Source of the DNA: DATFVA01 sp963832355
Lineage (GTDB): Bacteria > Bacteroidota > Ignavibacteria > Ignavibacteriales > Ignavibacteriaceae
NCBI GenBank assembly: GCA_963832355.1
Contig: CAWHTX010000003.1
Coordinates: 372,001-436,000, forward strand
Direction: 5' to 3'
DNA: 64,000 nucleotides
The translations under genes were made by a program, and so were the position numbers. The notes beneath the pieces are model-generated. The model did not search any database. It was not told the DNA's origin and saw nothing but the letters and a program-made list of their open reading frames with translations. Each line of letters starts with the position of its first letter. The stretch's first letter is position 1. This document shows, one piece after another, positions 34,480 to 43,336 of the stretch.

Positions 34480-36735
34480 TTAATTACAAACTTGTGAACG
34501 AATTATTTTAAATGTCAGTTTTATAGTTTTATAGGTTTCTGATGCAATTTTATCCGCCAAGAGTTCGGCATTATACTCATTATTATTCTCTGGATCAGTT
34601 CCCATTCTTTTATGCAAATTGGAGCCTTCAATAATTGCATTTTTCAAATCTTCCTTAATAAGATTTTCAACTAGAGCTGTTGCAGATTCTGGACATGATT
34701 GAGTCTCATTTTTGGCAAAATGCAAATTATCCCTTATTTTTTTGAATGTTTCGTTTTCATTAAAATATTTGATCACTTCTCTTTTCGTTTGCTCGAAATG
34801 TTCATCTTCATGTGCAAGAATACCCGTTGAAAAAACAATAGGATAAGGTGGCTCTTTATCTTTTGGTTGGTAGTAGGGCCCTTTTATATAATAATCTAAC
34901 CTTTCAACAGCCCAGTTATAAAAATCGCAATTTGGTACCTTATTTAAAATTTTTGTTTGATCGCCGTCAATTAAATCAACATATTGTTCTGGTAAAGGGC
35001 ATACATCTGCAAATACCGGTATTTTTAAATTTTCAATGTTAAATTGCCACTGAAGATTATTCGGATCTGTTTGATCCAGGCAAGCTTTTATCAAAGCATC
35101 ATCTAACAAATTAAATGTATCAGTTGAGACAGTATAATTACCAATTATCTCAAAGGTATAACATTTCCCTAAATCTAATCTTCCTTTTGCTGGCGGATCA
35201 AAGAGACAGGCATTACCTGTGTTTGAAGTATGAGACTTACCATTTTTGTCAACCCAAATATAATCCTTATCTCCTCTTAACATTACAAAAGATGATTCAC
35301 TCAGAGTTTGCGGCTCAATGTTTTCACAAACGACAATCTCTTCATCACACCCATCTCCCTCAACCACATCGGCAAATCCCTTCCAATAAACTGGATACGA
35401 GGATTCGTTTGAAGCACAAGCCGATATGACTGGTGCTTCCGGTTCAATTGCTCCTTCTTTATAATCTTCTACTCTTGCTTTTGTTTTTTGCTTGATTAAT
35501 TTTATTTTATTTTCTACTCTCATCTTATTAAAGACAGTTCTTAATGAATCCAGATGGTGTCTTTTTTTAAGCTCTTTGCATTCTTTCTCTAATTTTGCAT
35601 CAACACTTAAATTAAAAGGTCTGTCAAATCCTTCAAGGTTTGTACCTACTCTTATCAAAATCTTATTTTCTTCACTATCAAGAGAATCAGCAGTTATAAA
35701 TTTTATCGGCTGCTGTGCATCTGCGAAGTAAACATTTATAGTCGTATCAACTAAAAAGTTTCCGTTAACACATCCATCTAATACAGAAAGTTCAAAAGTT
35801 TGCCCAGGAGGGAAGTCCTCAAGTGTTCCATCTTCCAGCCGGTGTTTAATTATTACATCTGCTGTATCGTTTGCTCCGACAACTTCCGGCAGTGTGTAAA
35901 CATATACCGGGGGAGGTTTTATATAGATTGCAGTATCTACCGGGGTAATATTTGGATCGGTTGTGGATATTCTTATTATAACACTATCTTTTTCTTCGGG
36001 TGATATGCCATCCGCTATATAGTACACATCTAATATCCATTCATCCGGATCAAGATCGTTAAGTATTTTAGATTTTTCCCCGGTTACCGGATCTATTAAA
36101 CTGCCATACTCAGCTCCCTTTAGTATTTCAAGATTTACTTTCATTTCTACAGGTACATCATCCTGGCACCAGTTCCAGAAACTTATTTCAATATCAGTAC
36201 TCTCACCGGTTCTTAATGTATCATTCGACCCATCTGGGAAAATATAAACGTACATATACCAAATATCAGGAAAATAGTCTTGATAGTATCCCACTACATT
36301 TCCGTCAATATCTGCTTGAACTGTGACCTCTTGTGGCTCGGTAACGAATGGAGCAGAATCCTTTCCTCTTAATCTGATTCTTCCTGGATAGTAGTTATAA
36401 TTTATTATTGCTCCAACCTCAGTGTAGTTAGTGGCCTGTACATAACTTCCTAAATCAGACCCTGTATTGAAATCATAAAAAGAAGCATATTCCGATCCTT
36501 CAACTATTTGTAATGTTACTGTTTTTTCTTTTAGCTCATTCACAATATCATAAATATATATCCCCGATATTTGAGAACGACAAACTCCTCCAAAAGTCAG
36601 TTTGAATTTTGAGCTTTCCGGATTATTAGCAATAATCCTTTGGGGTTCAATCTCAACTCGTTCCTCAATAATTGTTTGTGCGAATGCTAACGAAGAAACT
36701 GCAAGAGTAAGTAGAATTATAGTGATTTTGTTCAT
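34480..36735 (-). CDS. Secreted protein with an HEDEH zinc-protease-like motif
   Basis: 751 residues with signal peptide MNKITIILLTLAVSSLAFAQ. The N-terminal ~380 residues are beta-rich and Ig-like (TVTLQIVEGSEYASFYD; RTGESTDIEISFWNW). A charged helical linker (~388-430) leads to a Cys-rich C-terminal part. There, VFSTGILAHEDEHFEQTKREVI contains HEDEH, an HExxH zinc site, followed by Cys and Glu residues that could complete it. No named peptidase family recognised. It heads the three-gene minus-strand group, which sits between the two copies of the tRNA 3' repeat. Confidence 0.75.
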   Translation of the reverse strand: MNKITIILLTLAVSSLAFAQTIIEERVEIEPQRIIANNPESSKFKLTFGGVCRSQISGIYIYDIVNELKEKTVTLQIVEGSEYASFYDFNTGSDLGSYVQATNYTEVGAIINYNYYPGRIRLRGKDSAPFVTEPQEVTVQADIDGNVVGYYQDYFPDIWYMYVYIFPDGSNDTLRTGESTDIEISFWNWCQDDVPVEMKVNLEILKGAEYGSLIDPVTGEKSKILNDLDPDEWILDVYYIADGISPEEKDSVIIRISTTDPNITPVDTAIYIKPPPVYVYTLPEVVGANDTADVIIKHRLEDGTLEDFPPGQTFELSVLDGCVNGNFLVDTTINVYFADAQQPIKFITADSLDSEENKILIRVGTNLEGFDRPFNLSVDAKLEKECKELKKRHHLDSLRTVFNKMRVENKIKLIKQKTKARVEDYKEGAIEPEAPVISACASNESSYPVYWKGFADVVEGDGCDEEIVVCENIEPQTLSESSFVMLRGDKDYIWVDKNGKSHTSNTGNACLFDPPAKGRLDLGKCYTFEIIGNYTVSTDTFNLLDDALIKACLDQTDPNNLQWQFNIENLKIPVFADVCPLPEQYVDLIDGDQTKILNKVPNCDFYNWAVERLDYYIKGPYYQPKDKEPPYPIVFSTGILAHEDEHFEQTKREVIKYFNENETFKKIRDNLHFAKNETQSCPESATALVENLIKEDLKNAIIEGSNLHKRMGTDPENNNEYNAELLADKIASETYKTIKLTFKIIRSQVCN

Positions 36736-37729
36736 AAAGGCTCCCCAAAGCTAGATTGTCCCTATTATTTGAATGAATAATATGGAAAGAAAAATTAAGA
36801 GTCAAGAAAAATATTGCTTGCTCTATTAATTCTTAGTAGGCACAATGAATTTCTTAATGTGTATCAACCAAGTGTAGATACTAATTACAACCGCACTTTT
36901 TATTAAAGTAACTTTGAAAGGAAAGGAATTTAGGGTCATATTTTCCTATGAGTTGTCTTACTATTTCGATCATCGCTCTTAAAGTAATTGTTAACAGACT
37001 CATTTAGAAATTTGATGTTGACTGACCTGACCATAATCTTTACAAAGTTCCACTGTCAGCCAGATTCCAAAGTTATCATATTTTTGCCCTTTCTTACTGT
37101 TTTAATATAAATTGGAAATCTGACATGATATTTTTTCGAGTTCTCATTTCGCTCGCGGAGCCAAGCGACACAATAACTCGAAGCTAATTTTTCAGGGTCA
37201 GTATTTTTACTGGCCCATTCTTTTTTAATATTGCCATCACCCCGAAAGAAAACCTCGATTTCTCCACTTTTCTCCTTCTTTCCCAACTTTATTCGAATTT
37301 CACGAATTATTGATTTGTAAATTATATTTGTCAGAAGCAATAATTAATGAGAAAAAGATTCATTTCCGGAATAAATCTATAGAAATGCCATAGCTTCAAC
37401 CTGGTAGAAGTGTTGGTAAAAATATAGGATATTAAGGATGCTCAGATTATAGTCTAATACTAAAATAGAAGGGACATTGATGATGAGCCGGACAAAACAA
37501 ATTTTCAATTCCGGGATATAACAAATACAGAATGTTTTTGGGTGATTGAGTTACTTGAATTATATGCAGTTCGACAATAAGAATCTAAAATCCGGTATAA
37601 AGCATCCGGCAGCCGGCATGTGATCTCAGGGGATAATATGACAAGGTTGAGAGGCAGAAGACTAAATTTAGTTTTTACAATGATATATTTCATATGATAA
37701 ATAATATCGATTAGAAGAGAGACAGAGTT
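36736..37729. other. About 1 kb without a convincing gene
   Basis: AT-rich DNA between divergent genes. Two short minus-strand frames (37056-37340 and 37505-37693) lack a start with an SD and have no recognised family. The region contains the tRNA-end copy at 37151-37164, preceded by TTCGAGT at 37135-37141, which resembles the tRNA T-loop. A small CCGG hairpin lies near 37606-37620. Confidence 0.6.
37151..37164 (+). repeat. tRNA 3'-end direct repeat, right copy
   Basis: Exact 14-bp match to the 3' end of tRNA-Asn plus CCA and one base. The upstream TTCGAGT also recalls the T-loop, with 9 unrelated bases between. A candidate attachment-site scar for DNA inserted downstream of the tRNA; no integrase is present between the copies. 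Confidence 0.5.
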
Positions 37730-38848
37730 ATGAGAGATAAGAATATTTCACTCGGAAAAATAATAGGTATTCCCGTTAATCTGGATTATTCGTGGTTTTT
37801 AATACTGGCATTATTAACGTGGATGCTGGCAGCAAATTATTTCCCCCATGAGTTCAAAAACTGGTCAGTTTTATCCTACTGGCTGGCGGGTTTAATAACT
37901 TCATTACTTTTCTTTCTCAGTATATTACTACACGAGCTGGGTCATTCCGTAATTGCAAAAATATATAAGGTTAAAGTAAAGCGTATTACTTTATTCATCT
38001 TTGGCGGTGTGGCTGAAATTACTACAGAACCGCCGAAATCAATATCAGAATTCTGGATAGCTATAGCGGGACCGGTCACGAGCTTTCTGCTTGCCGGAAT
38101 CTTCTATTTACTTGCACAGGCAGCTTCGGGAATTGATTACCTGACGGCTCCTTTACGATACCTTTCCTTCATAAATTTTTTGCTTGCCGCCTTTAATTTA
38201 ATTCCCGGTTTCCCCCTGGACGGCGGCAGAGTTTTAAGGTCTATTGTATGGGGCGTTACAAAAAATTTAAATAAAGCGACTACAATTGCGGCCAATGTAG
38301 GCAGATTTTTTGGGTTCTTTTTCATAATGCTGGGTGTATTCCAGATTTTTCAGAACAATTTTATAGATGGCGTATGGATTGCATTTATCGGCTGGTTCCT
38401 GGAAAGTGCAGCGGTGTCACAGATCCAGAGGCAGGCGCTTGATAAATTATTATTCGGCCACAAAGTGAATGAGGCTATGGCAACAAATTTCAGTATCGTC
38501 CATACTGATTCGACAATTCAGGAAATCATTGATAATCATTTTATAGCGGCGAACCGGAGAAATCTTTTTGTAAAGGACAATGATGTTATTGCGGGGATTA
38601 TGACTCCTGAACAAATAAGTTCTGTCCCTGCAAATGAAAGAGAAAACAAAACTGTAAAAGATGCGATGATTTCTTTAAAAGACATAACCAGAATAGATTC
38701 AGAATCCCCTTTACTGGATGCTATAAAATTAATCGAACAGAATGAGTTAAACGCAATACCCGTTACTGAAAAAGGTGAATATGTCGGTATACTTGACAAT
38801 GACAGTATTACAAAATTCATTTTAAGCCTTCACAATCTCGGTCACTAA
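37730..38848 (+). CDS. Site-2 protease (M50) with CBS domains
   Basis: Intramembrane zinc metalloprotease that cuts membrane-bound regulators. 372 residues. HELGH at 68-72 and NLIPGFPLDGGR with Asp ~164 form the zinc site within about six membrane segments (~1-235). Two C-terminal CBS motifs (~245-370: VNEAMATNFSIVHTDSTIQEII; LKDITRIDSESPLLDAIKLI) probably bind nucleotides and tune activity. It has the domain layout of Rip3-like enzymes. A strong terminator follows. No obvious anti-sigma substrate is adjacent. Confidence 0.92.
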   Translation: MRDKNISLGKIIGIPVNLDYSWFLILALLTWMLAANYFPHEFKNWSVLSYWLAGLITSLLFFLSILLHELGHSVIAKIYKVKVKRITLFIFGGVAEITTEPPKSISEFWIAIAGPVTSFLLAGIFYLLAQAASGIDYLTAPLRYLSFINFLLAAFNLIPGFPLDGGRVLRSIVWGVTKNLNKATTIAANVGRFFGFFFIMLGVFQIFQNNFIDGVWIAFIGWFLESAAVSQIQRQALDKLLFGHKVNEAMATNFSIVHTDSTIQEIIDNHFIAANRRNLFVKDNDVIAGIMTPEQISSVPANERENKTVKDAMISLKDITRIDSESPLLDAIKLIEQNELNAIPVTEKGEYVGILDNDSITKFILSLHNLGH

Positions 38849-38878
38849 AGTGAAAATAGTATCTACTTATGTCTAAAG

Positions 38879-38910
38879 TGCGAACCATGGTTAACTGGTT
38901 CGCATTTTTT
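38879..38910 (+). terminator. Rho-independent terminator
   Basis: TGCGAACCA (38879-38887) pairs with TGGTTCGCA (38896-38904), then six T. It ends the site-2 protease transcript. Confidence 0.85.
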
Positions 38911-39060
38911 ATTTTAAATCTGAGTTGAATATATGATTAAATGTAATGGTCAACTATTAGATTTCTTGAAATTAAAACGTTCGAAAGTTGAATGAACGAA
39001 ATCAATATTAAATGGGATTGACTTACCAACCAGGTTGTTAAAATTATAAACTATGAACTT

Positions 39061-39091
39061 TAGTTCCTCCGGGTCTATATCCGCCAATAGC
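39061..39091 (+). promoter_or_regulatory. Motif D upstream of first NarL-type regulator
   Basis: TAGTTCCTCCGGGTCTA lies 142 bp before ATG 39203. It begins like motifs A-C (39916, 41207, 43020) but diverges after TAGTTCCT. It is the weakest member of the set. Confidence 0.3.
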
Positions 39092-39202
39092 TAAATTAAT
39101 TCCTGTTTTTTTTATATATTAAAACAATATAGAATAAATTAATTTTTGAAAAATCTGATAGTTGGTGGTGGGCTTTTACGTATCCATAAAACTTTCCTGA
39201 GC

Positions 39203-39895
39203 ATGAAAAAACTGAAGCTTTTACTTATTGAAGATAACCGTCTTCTAAGAGAAGGCATCAAAATTATGCTATCAAAGCAAAAGGATATGCAGTGTGTGGA
39301 GACTGTGGGCAACGGTGAAAATATTTCGAAATTACTGCAAAAGCATAAACCCGATATTGTGCTTCTCGACCTTGGTTTGCGGAACCGGAATAGTTTAAAT
39401 CTGGTTAAAATGATTAAAAAGAGAACACAGGTTACTAAAGTAATCGTGATGGATCTTATACCCGCCCAGGAGGATGTTCTTGAATTCGTTCAGGAAGGGG
39501 TTTCGGGATTTATATTGAAAGATGCGACGGTAAGCGACTTTCTGAATACTATCAGAGCTGTTTCAAAAGGCCTCAGTATACTACCTCCCAATTTAACGGG
39601 ATCACTTTTTTCACAGATCGTAGAACACGCCTTAAACGGATCAAATCTTGCTGTTATAGCAGAATCGGTAAGAATGACAAAACGCGAGAGAGAGGTAATA
39701 GCGTTGATCTCAGAAGGATATTCTAATAAAGAAATAGCTCACGCTCTCCATCTCTCAACCTACACGGTAAAAAGTCATGTGCATAATATACTTGAAAAAC
39801 TTGCATTAAATACGAGGGTACAAATTGCAAAATATGCACATGATTCAATTAAAAAAGACACTGCCGCCGGGGATATCTCCCTGATGGATGATTAG
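39203..39895 (+). CDS. NarL/FixJ-type response regulator, copy 1
   Basis: About 230 residues from ATG 39203 (MKKLKLLLIEDNR), chosen because the paralogue at 40483 begins the same way; TTG 39146 would add 19 residues. Receiver domain ~1-118 with acidic pair ED, phospho-acceptor in VLLDLGLRN and Lys in FILKDA. The usual Thr/Ser after beta-4 is replaced by Asp (VIVMDL). A LuxR HTH follows (~150-212: TKREREVIALISEGYSNKEIAHALHLSTYTVKSHVHNIL). No histidine kinase is adjacent. It probably activates transcription, perhaps of this gene cluster. Confidence 0.9.
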   Translation: MKKLKLLLIEDNRLLREGIKIMLSKQKDMQCVETVGNGENISKLLQKHKPDIVLLDLGLRNRNSLNLVKMIKKRTQVTKVIVMDLIPAQEDVLEFVQEGVSGFILKDATVSDFLNTIRAVSKGLSILPPNLTGSLFSQIVEHALNGSNLAVIAESVRMTKREREVIALISEGYSNKEIAHALHLSTYTVKSHVHNILEKLALNTRVQIAKYAHDSIKKDTAAGDISLMDD

Positions 39896-39915
39896 TCCCT
39901 TCACTCCTGAACAGC

Positions 39916-39948
39916 TAGTCCCTTTTTCATCCTTTTGCTCTATTGATA
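39916..39948 (+). promoter_or_regulatory. Motif A upstream of the Met-rich secreted gene
   Basis: TAGTCCCTTTTTCATCC followed by TTTTGCTCTATTGA, 50 bp before ATG 39998. Closely similar to motif B at 43020. A second partial copy (TTAGTCCCTTCACTCC) lies at 39892. Confidence 0.45.
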
Positions 39949-39997
39949 TAGCCGGCGAATTATGATAAGGTATGATTATACGTAAAAAGGAAAAACT

Positions 39998-40363
39998 ATG
40001 AAAAACCTAATTCTGATACTCATACTATTATTACCGTTTTCATTATTCGCGCAGGATAAAAATGAAGGCAGTGATACAAAAATGGATGAGGAAACCAATG
40101 TCTGGATGAACAAAATATCATCAGATTCTGAAATGCGTGTTAAGATGATGGATATGATGATCGAAAAAGCAAGCGTAAACAAGGAAGAAATGATGAAACT
40201 TGCTAATTCAGTATTGAGTAATTCCGAACTAAGCCAGATGATCATATCCGAAAGAAATGCAAAAGTCAGCAGAAGTTCACTTCAGCCGGAATCACGCGGA
40301 ATGATGAACGATAGTGTAAAGCATAAGAAAATGACTCCATTGAAGCCCGTTCCCAGGAAATGA
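39998..40363 (+). CDS. Small Met-rich secreted protein
   Basis: 121 residues. Signal peptide MKNLILILILLLPFSLFAQ, then a mostly helical, Met-rich stretch (SEMRVKMMDMMIEKASVNKEEMMKLANSVL) and a basic tail (KHKKMTPLKPVPRK). It may be a periplasmic helical adaptor or metal-binding protein; Met-richness alone is not proof of copper binding. It lies between the two NarL-type regulators, with its own motif A upstream. Family unknown. Confidence 0.72.
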   Translation: MKNLILILILLLPFSLFAQDKNEGSDTKMDEETNVWMNKISSDSEMRVKMMDMMIEKASVNKEEMMKLANSVLSNSELSQMIISERNAKVSRSSLQPESRGMMNDSVKHKKMTPLKPVPRK

Positions 40364-40482
40364 AGCGGGACAAAGAGGATTGAACTATCTCCCGGAGAGC
40401 CACATATTAGTTCAGTTGATCGGGCCGCAAATATTTGCTGATAATTCCTGATGGAATCTCGTTATAACAAAAAGAAAATGTT

Positions 40483-41172
40483 ATGAAGAAAATCAGATTA
40501 CTGCTAATCGAAGACAACCGGCTGCTGAGGGACGGAATTTCTTCTATCATAAAGACTCAGAAAGACATTCTTATGATAGCTGCGTCCGGAGATGGTAAGA
40601 GCACGCTTTTCAAAATTAAACAGCTTAAGCCGAATATTATTCTTCTGGATCTGGGTTTGCGGAGCCAGAACAGTTTACATGTTGTGGAATTAGTAAAAAA
40701 AGATTTCCCGGAAGCAAAAATCATCGTAATGGACCTGGCACCTGTTCAGTCGGATATTCTTCAATATGTAAAAGCGGGCGCAAACGGCTTCATACTTAAG
40801 GATACAGCCCTTAAGGATTTCTTAATCACAATAAGATCAGTAGCTGAAGGTTCAACTGTCCTTCCCCCGGTTTTAGTTGATTCACTCTTCTCTCAAATTG
40901 TTGATTATGCAGTTAGTGAAGGCAAATCCAAACTTCAGGAAGCTGTCAAAATGACTAAACGGGAAAGGGAAGTGATTTTACTGCTTGGCGGCGGCCTTAG
41001 CAATAAAGAGATTGCCCAAAAAATTCATGTGTCAACTTATACAGTTAAAAGCCATATTCATAATATCATGGAGAAGCTCACGCTGCATACCCGCCTGGAG
41101 GTTGCAAACTACTCTTATTCGGCGGAAACACTTAAGATAATCGCCAAAAGTATTTCAACCATAAATGATTAA
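40483..41172 (+). CDS. NarL/FixJ-type response regulator, copy 2
   Basis: 229 residues, clearly paralogous to copy 1 across its length (LLLIEDNRLLRDG; ILLDLGLRSQNSL; MTKREREVILLLGGGLSNKEIAQKIHVSTYTVKSHIHNIMEKL). It too has Asp at the switch position (IIVMDLAPVQ) and Lys in FILKDT. No kinase partner nearby. ATG 40483 follows AAGAAAATG-type purine-rich bases; SD is weak. Both regulators likely arose by local duplication around the Met-rich gene. Confidence 0.92.
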   Translation: MKKIRLLLIEDNRLLRDGISSIIKTQKDILMIAASGDGKSTLFKIKQLKPNIILLDLGLRSQNSLHVVELVKKDFPEAKIIVMDLAPVQSDILQYVKAGANGFILKDTALKDFLITIRSVAEGSTVLPPVLVDSLFSQIVDYAVSEGKSKLQEAVKMTKREREVILLLGGGLSNKEIAQKIHVSTYTVKSHIHNIMEKLTLHTRLEVANYSYSAETLKIIAKSISTIND

Positions 41173-41206
41173 CAGATTAATTTATCAAAACATCACTCAA
41201 AAGGAT

Positions 41207-41239
41207 TAATCCTTTTTTCATCCATTTGATTCATTTGTT
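41207..41239 (+). promoter_or_regulatory. Motif C upstream of the radical SAM gene
   Basis: TAATCCTTTTTTCATCC then ATTTGATTCATTTG, 127 bp before the TTG start at 41334. Shares the TTTTTCATCC core with motifs A and B. Confidence 0.4.
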
Positions 41240-41333
41240 GTGGCAATTTCTTTTAATATGTTTTCCTGTAGTGGATGAGAAAGAACAAATTCATATCCTC
41301 CTTAAGTATTTTGGAAATCATTGGGAATAAGTC

Positions 41334-42968
41334 TTGATAAAGTTATTGCAAAATAAAATCCGTTGTCTATTAATTCATCCCGAATTTTCACCATATAGTT
41401 TCTGGAATTTTGTTGAAGTCAGCAAGATAGTCGGGGCAAAGTACCTGGCGGCACCACTGGGTATGATGACTGTAGCGGCGCTTCTGCCTCCGGAATGGGA
41501 AGTAAAATTAATTGATACGAATGTAGAACCTCTGCTTGATGAGCATTTTGAATGGGCCAACCTGGTTTTTACGGGCGGTATGCTTCCACAGCAGGTTGGA
41601 ATACAGAATATCATCAATTTGGCTCACCAGAAACACAAACCTGTTGTTGTTGGCGGACCCGATCCTACATCTCAGCCGAATCTTTATCAATCCGCTGACT
41701 ACCTTGTGCTGGGGGAAGGCGAAATAACTATTCCGATGCTGTTAAACGATCTGGCGAACGGAAGTAAGGGAGGGGAATACACATCATCTGAATATGCTGA
41801 TATGACACAGGCAGTTGTACCCAGATTTGACCTGATAAACTTCAACAATTATGTCCACCTAAATATTCAGTTCACGCGCGGTTGTCCTTTTAACTGTGAG
41901 TTTTGTGATATCGTAGAGTTGTACGGCAGAACACCGCGATGTAAGACTCCCGAACAAATGATTAAAGAACTTCAGGCTTTATATGATCTGAACTACCGGG
42001 GTCATATTGATATTGTGGATGACAATTTTATCGGGAACAAGAAGCAGGTAAAGGAAACATTGAGGGCTATAAAGGTATGGTCCCAAAAAAATAAATATCC
42101 ATTTTATTTTGGAACTGAAGCCTCTATTAACCTGGCGGATGATGATGAACTTCTGAATTTGATGAGAGACGTTGATTTCCGGTTGGTATTCACAGGTCTT
42201 GAAACACCGGAAGACGAAGTATTAGAAAAAGCGAATAAGAAAACTAACATGAACAGATCAATTGTTGAGGCCACCAAAAAAATCAGTTCATACGGGATGG
42301 TTGTTAATGCAGGATTCATCATAGGCTTTGATAATGAGAACGGATATACCGCAAAAAGAATGAATTCCTTTATACAGGATACAGGCATCTGTACTGCAAT
42401 GCTGGGATTATTATACGCTCTGCCCAATACAAAGTTAACCAGGCGACTGCAGCAGGAAGGAAGATTATTTGAAGAGTTTTCTGTTTTTACTGATACTAAA
42501 ACACAAATTGATCAGGCATCCAGCGGATTAAACTTTATAACCCTCAGACCAAGGATAGATATCCTGAAGGACTTTGTTGACGTACTTGGTTATATCTATA
42601 ATCCCGAAAATTATTATGACAGGATAATACACACCTGTCTGAATCTGAAAATAACGAATAAGTATAAACATAATTTGAAGAGGACTCTAAAGAATCTGAA
42701 ATCATTTTCAAGGATTATCAGGCAGGCAGGCTTTAACCGGGTAACCGGAAAACTGTTCTGGAAAATGTTTTTTACTGTTCTTCTTAAAAATCCAAAAGCA
42801 ATTGAATGGGGCGTAAGTCTGGCTGTAATGTTCATACATTTTTATAAACACTCTAATTTCATAATCGATCTTACAAATCAGCAGATTGAAGATGTCGAAA
42901 GCTGCGGAGAGGAAGTATATAATCGGAACAGACTTAAAATGACCAAAGTAAACGCAGCCAATTATTAG
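41334..42968 (+). CDS. Radical SAM protein with B12-binding-like domain
   Basis: 544 residues. N-terminal ~150 residues are a Rossmann-like cobalamin-binding-type domain (AAPLGMMTVAALLPPEWEVKLIDTNVE; VVVGGPDPTSQPNLYQSADYLVLGEGE) without a DxHxxG motif. The radical SAM cluster motif is CPFNCEFC (Cys184, Cys188, Cys191). The C-terminal third (from FRLVFTGLETPEDEVL; TKTQIDQASSGLNFI) resembles DUF4070-carrying enzymes of the HpnJ/BchE-like group. Start is TTG with GGGA upstream, so moderately sure. Substrate unknown; a nearby desaturase and the cfa gene make lipid modification a reasonable guess. Confidence 0.85.
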   Translation: MIKLLQNKIRCLLIHPEFSPYSFWNFVEVSKIVGAKYLAAPLGMMTVAALLPPEWEVKLIDTNVEPLLDEHFEWANLVFTGGMLPQQVGIQNIINLAHQKHKPVVVGGPDPTSQPNLYQSADYLVLGEGEITIPMLLNDLANGSKGGEYTSSEYADMTQAVVPRFDLINFNNYVHLNIQFTRGCPFNCEFCDIVELYGRTPRCKTPEQMIKELQALYDLNYRGHIDIVDDNFIGNKKQVKETLRAIKVWSQKNKYPFYFGTEASINLADDDELLNLMRDVDFRLVFTGLETPEDEVLEKANKKTNMNRSIVEATKKISSYGMVVNAGFIIGFDNENGYTAKRMNSFIQDTGICTAMLGLLYALPNTKLTRRLQQEGRLFEEFSVFTDTKTQIDQASSGLNFITLRPRIDILKDFVDVLGYIYNPENYYDRIIHTCLNLKITNKYKHNLKRTLKNLKSFSRIIRQAGFNRVTGKLFWKMFFTVLLKNPKAIEWGVSLAVMFIHFYKHSNFIIDLTNQQIEDVESCGEEVYNRNRLKMTKVNAANY

Positions 42969-43019
42969 ACCAACTGCCTTCAAACCGTGCTTTACTTCGC
43001 ATTAATCCTCCCGAAGATG

Positions 43020-43051
43020 TAGTTCCTTTTTCATCCTTTAGCCCGATTGAC
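43020..43051 (+). promoter_or_regulatory. Motif B upstream of the Lys-rich small gene
   Basis: TAGTTCCTTTTTCATCC then TTTAGCCCGATTGA, 70 bp before ATG 43121. Best match to motif A. Confidence 0.45.
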
Positions 43052-43120
43052 CTGCAGCTTTACACTTTCTAGATTATTACAAAAGTCCCGGTATAAATTT
43101 TAATTAAAGGAGAAAATAAA

Positions 43121-43255
43121 ATGAGTAAAGGCCAGAACACAAAGAAAGGTTCGAAGAAAGTACCTTTAAAAGCTTTAAAAGAAAAAAAGGCAGCTAAGAG
43201 AGATAAGAAAAATGAGAAGACTAATTCGGTAAGTCTGGATAAAAAATTCAATTGA
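43121..43255 (+). CDS. 44-residue Lys-rich protein
   Basis: ATG 43121 follows AAAGGAG with good spacing; stop TGA at 43253-43255. The product begins MSKGQNTKKGSKKVPLKALK and about 40% of residues are Lys or Arg. Many Bacteroidota and relatives have short proteins with this MSKGQ/N-KK start; their function is unknown to me. High charge suggests nucleic-acid or ribosome binding, which is inference. It lies just before the desaturase and under motif B. Confidence 0.72.
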   Translation: MSKGQNTKKGSKKVPLKALKEKKAAKRDKKNEKTNSVSLDKKFN

Positions 43256-43336
43256 TCAACCGCTGTTCCCGGTAAGTTAACGTATTAATTCGATTAAATG
43301 TTTAAGTAAATAATTTCATAATAAGATGAGAATAAA

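Noticed and set aside
37135..37164. A second tRNA
   Set aside because: Only T-loop-like and 3'-end fragments are present; no D arm or anticodon arm can be drawn.
37056..37340. 94-residue minus-strand frame
   Set aside because: TTG start without SD, no recognised family, and it reads through the tRNA-end copy on the other strand.
37505..37693. 62-residue minus-strand frame
   Set aside because: No SD, no family, low-complexity AT-rich context.
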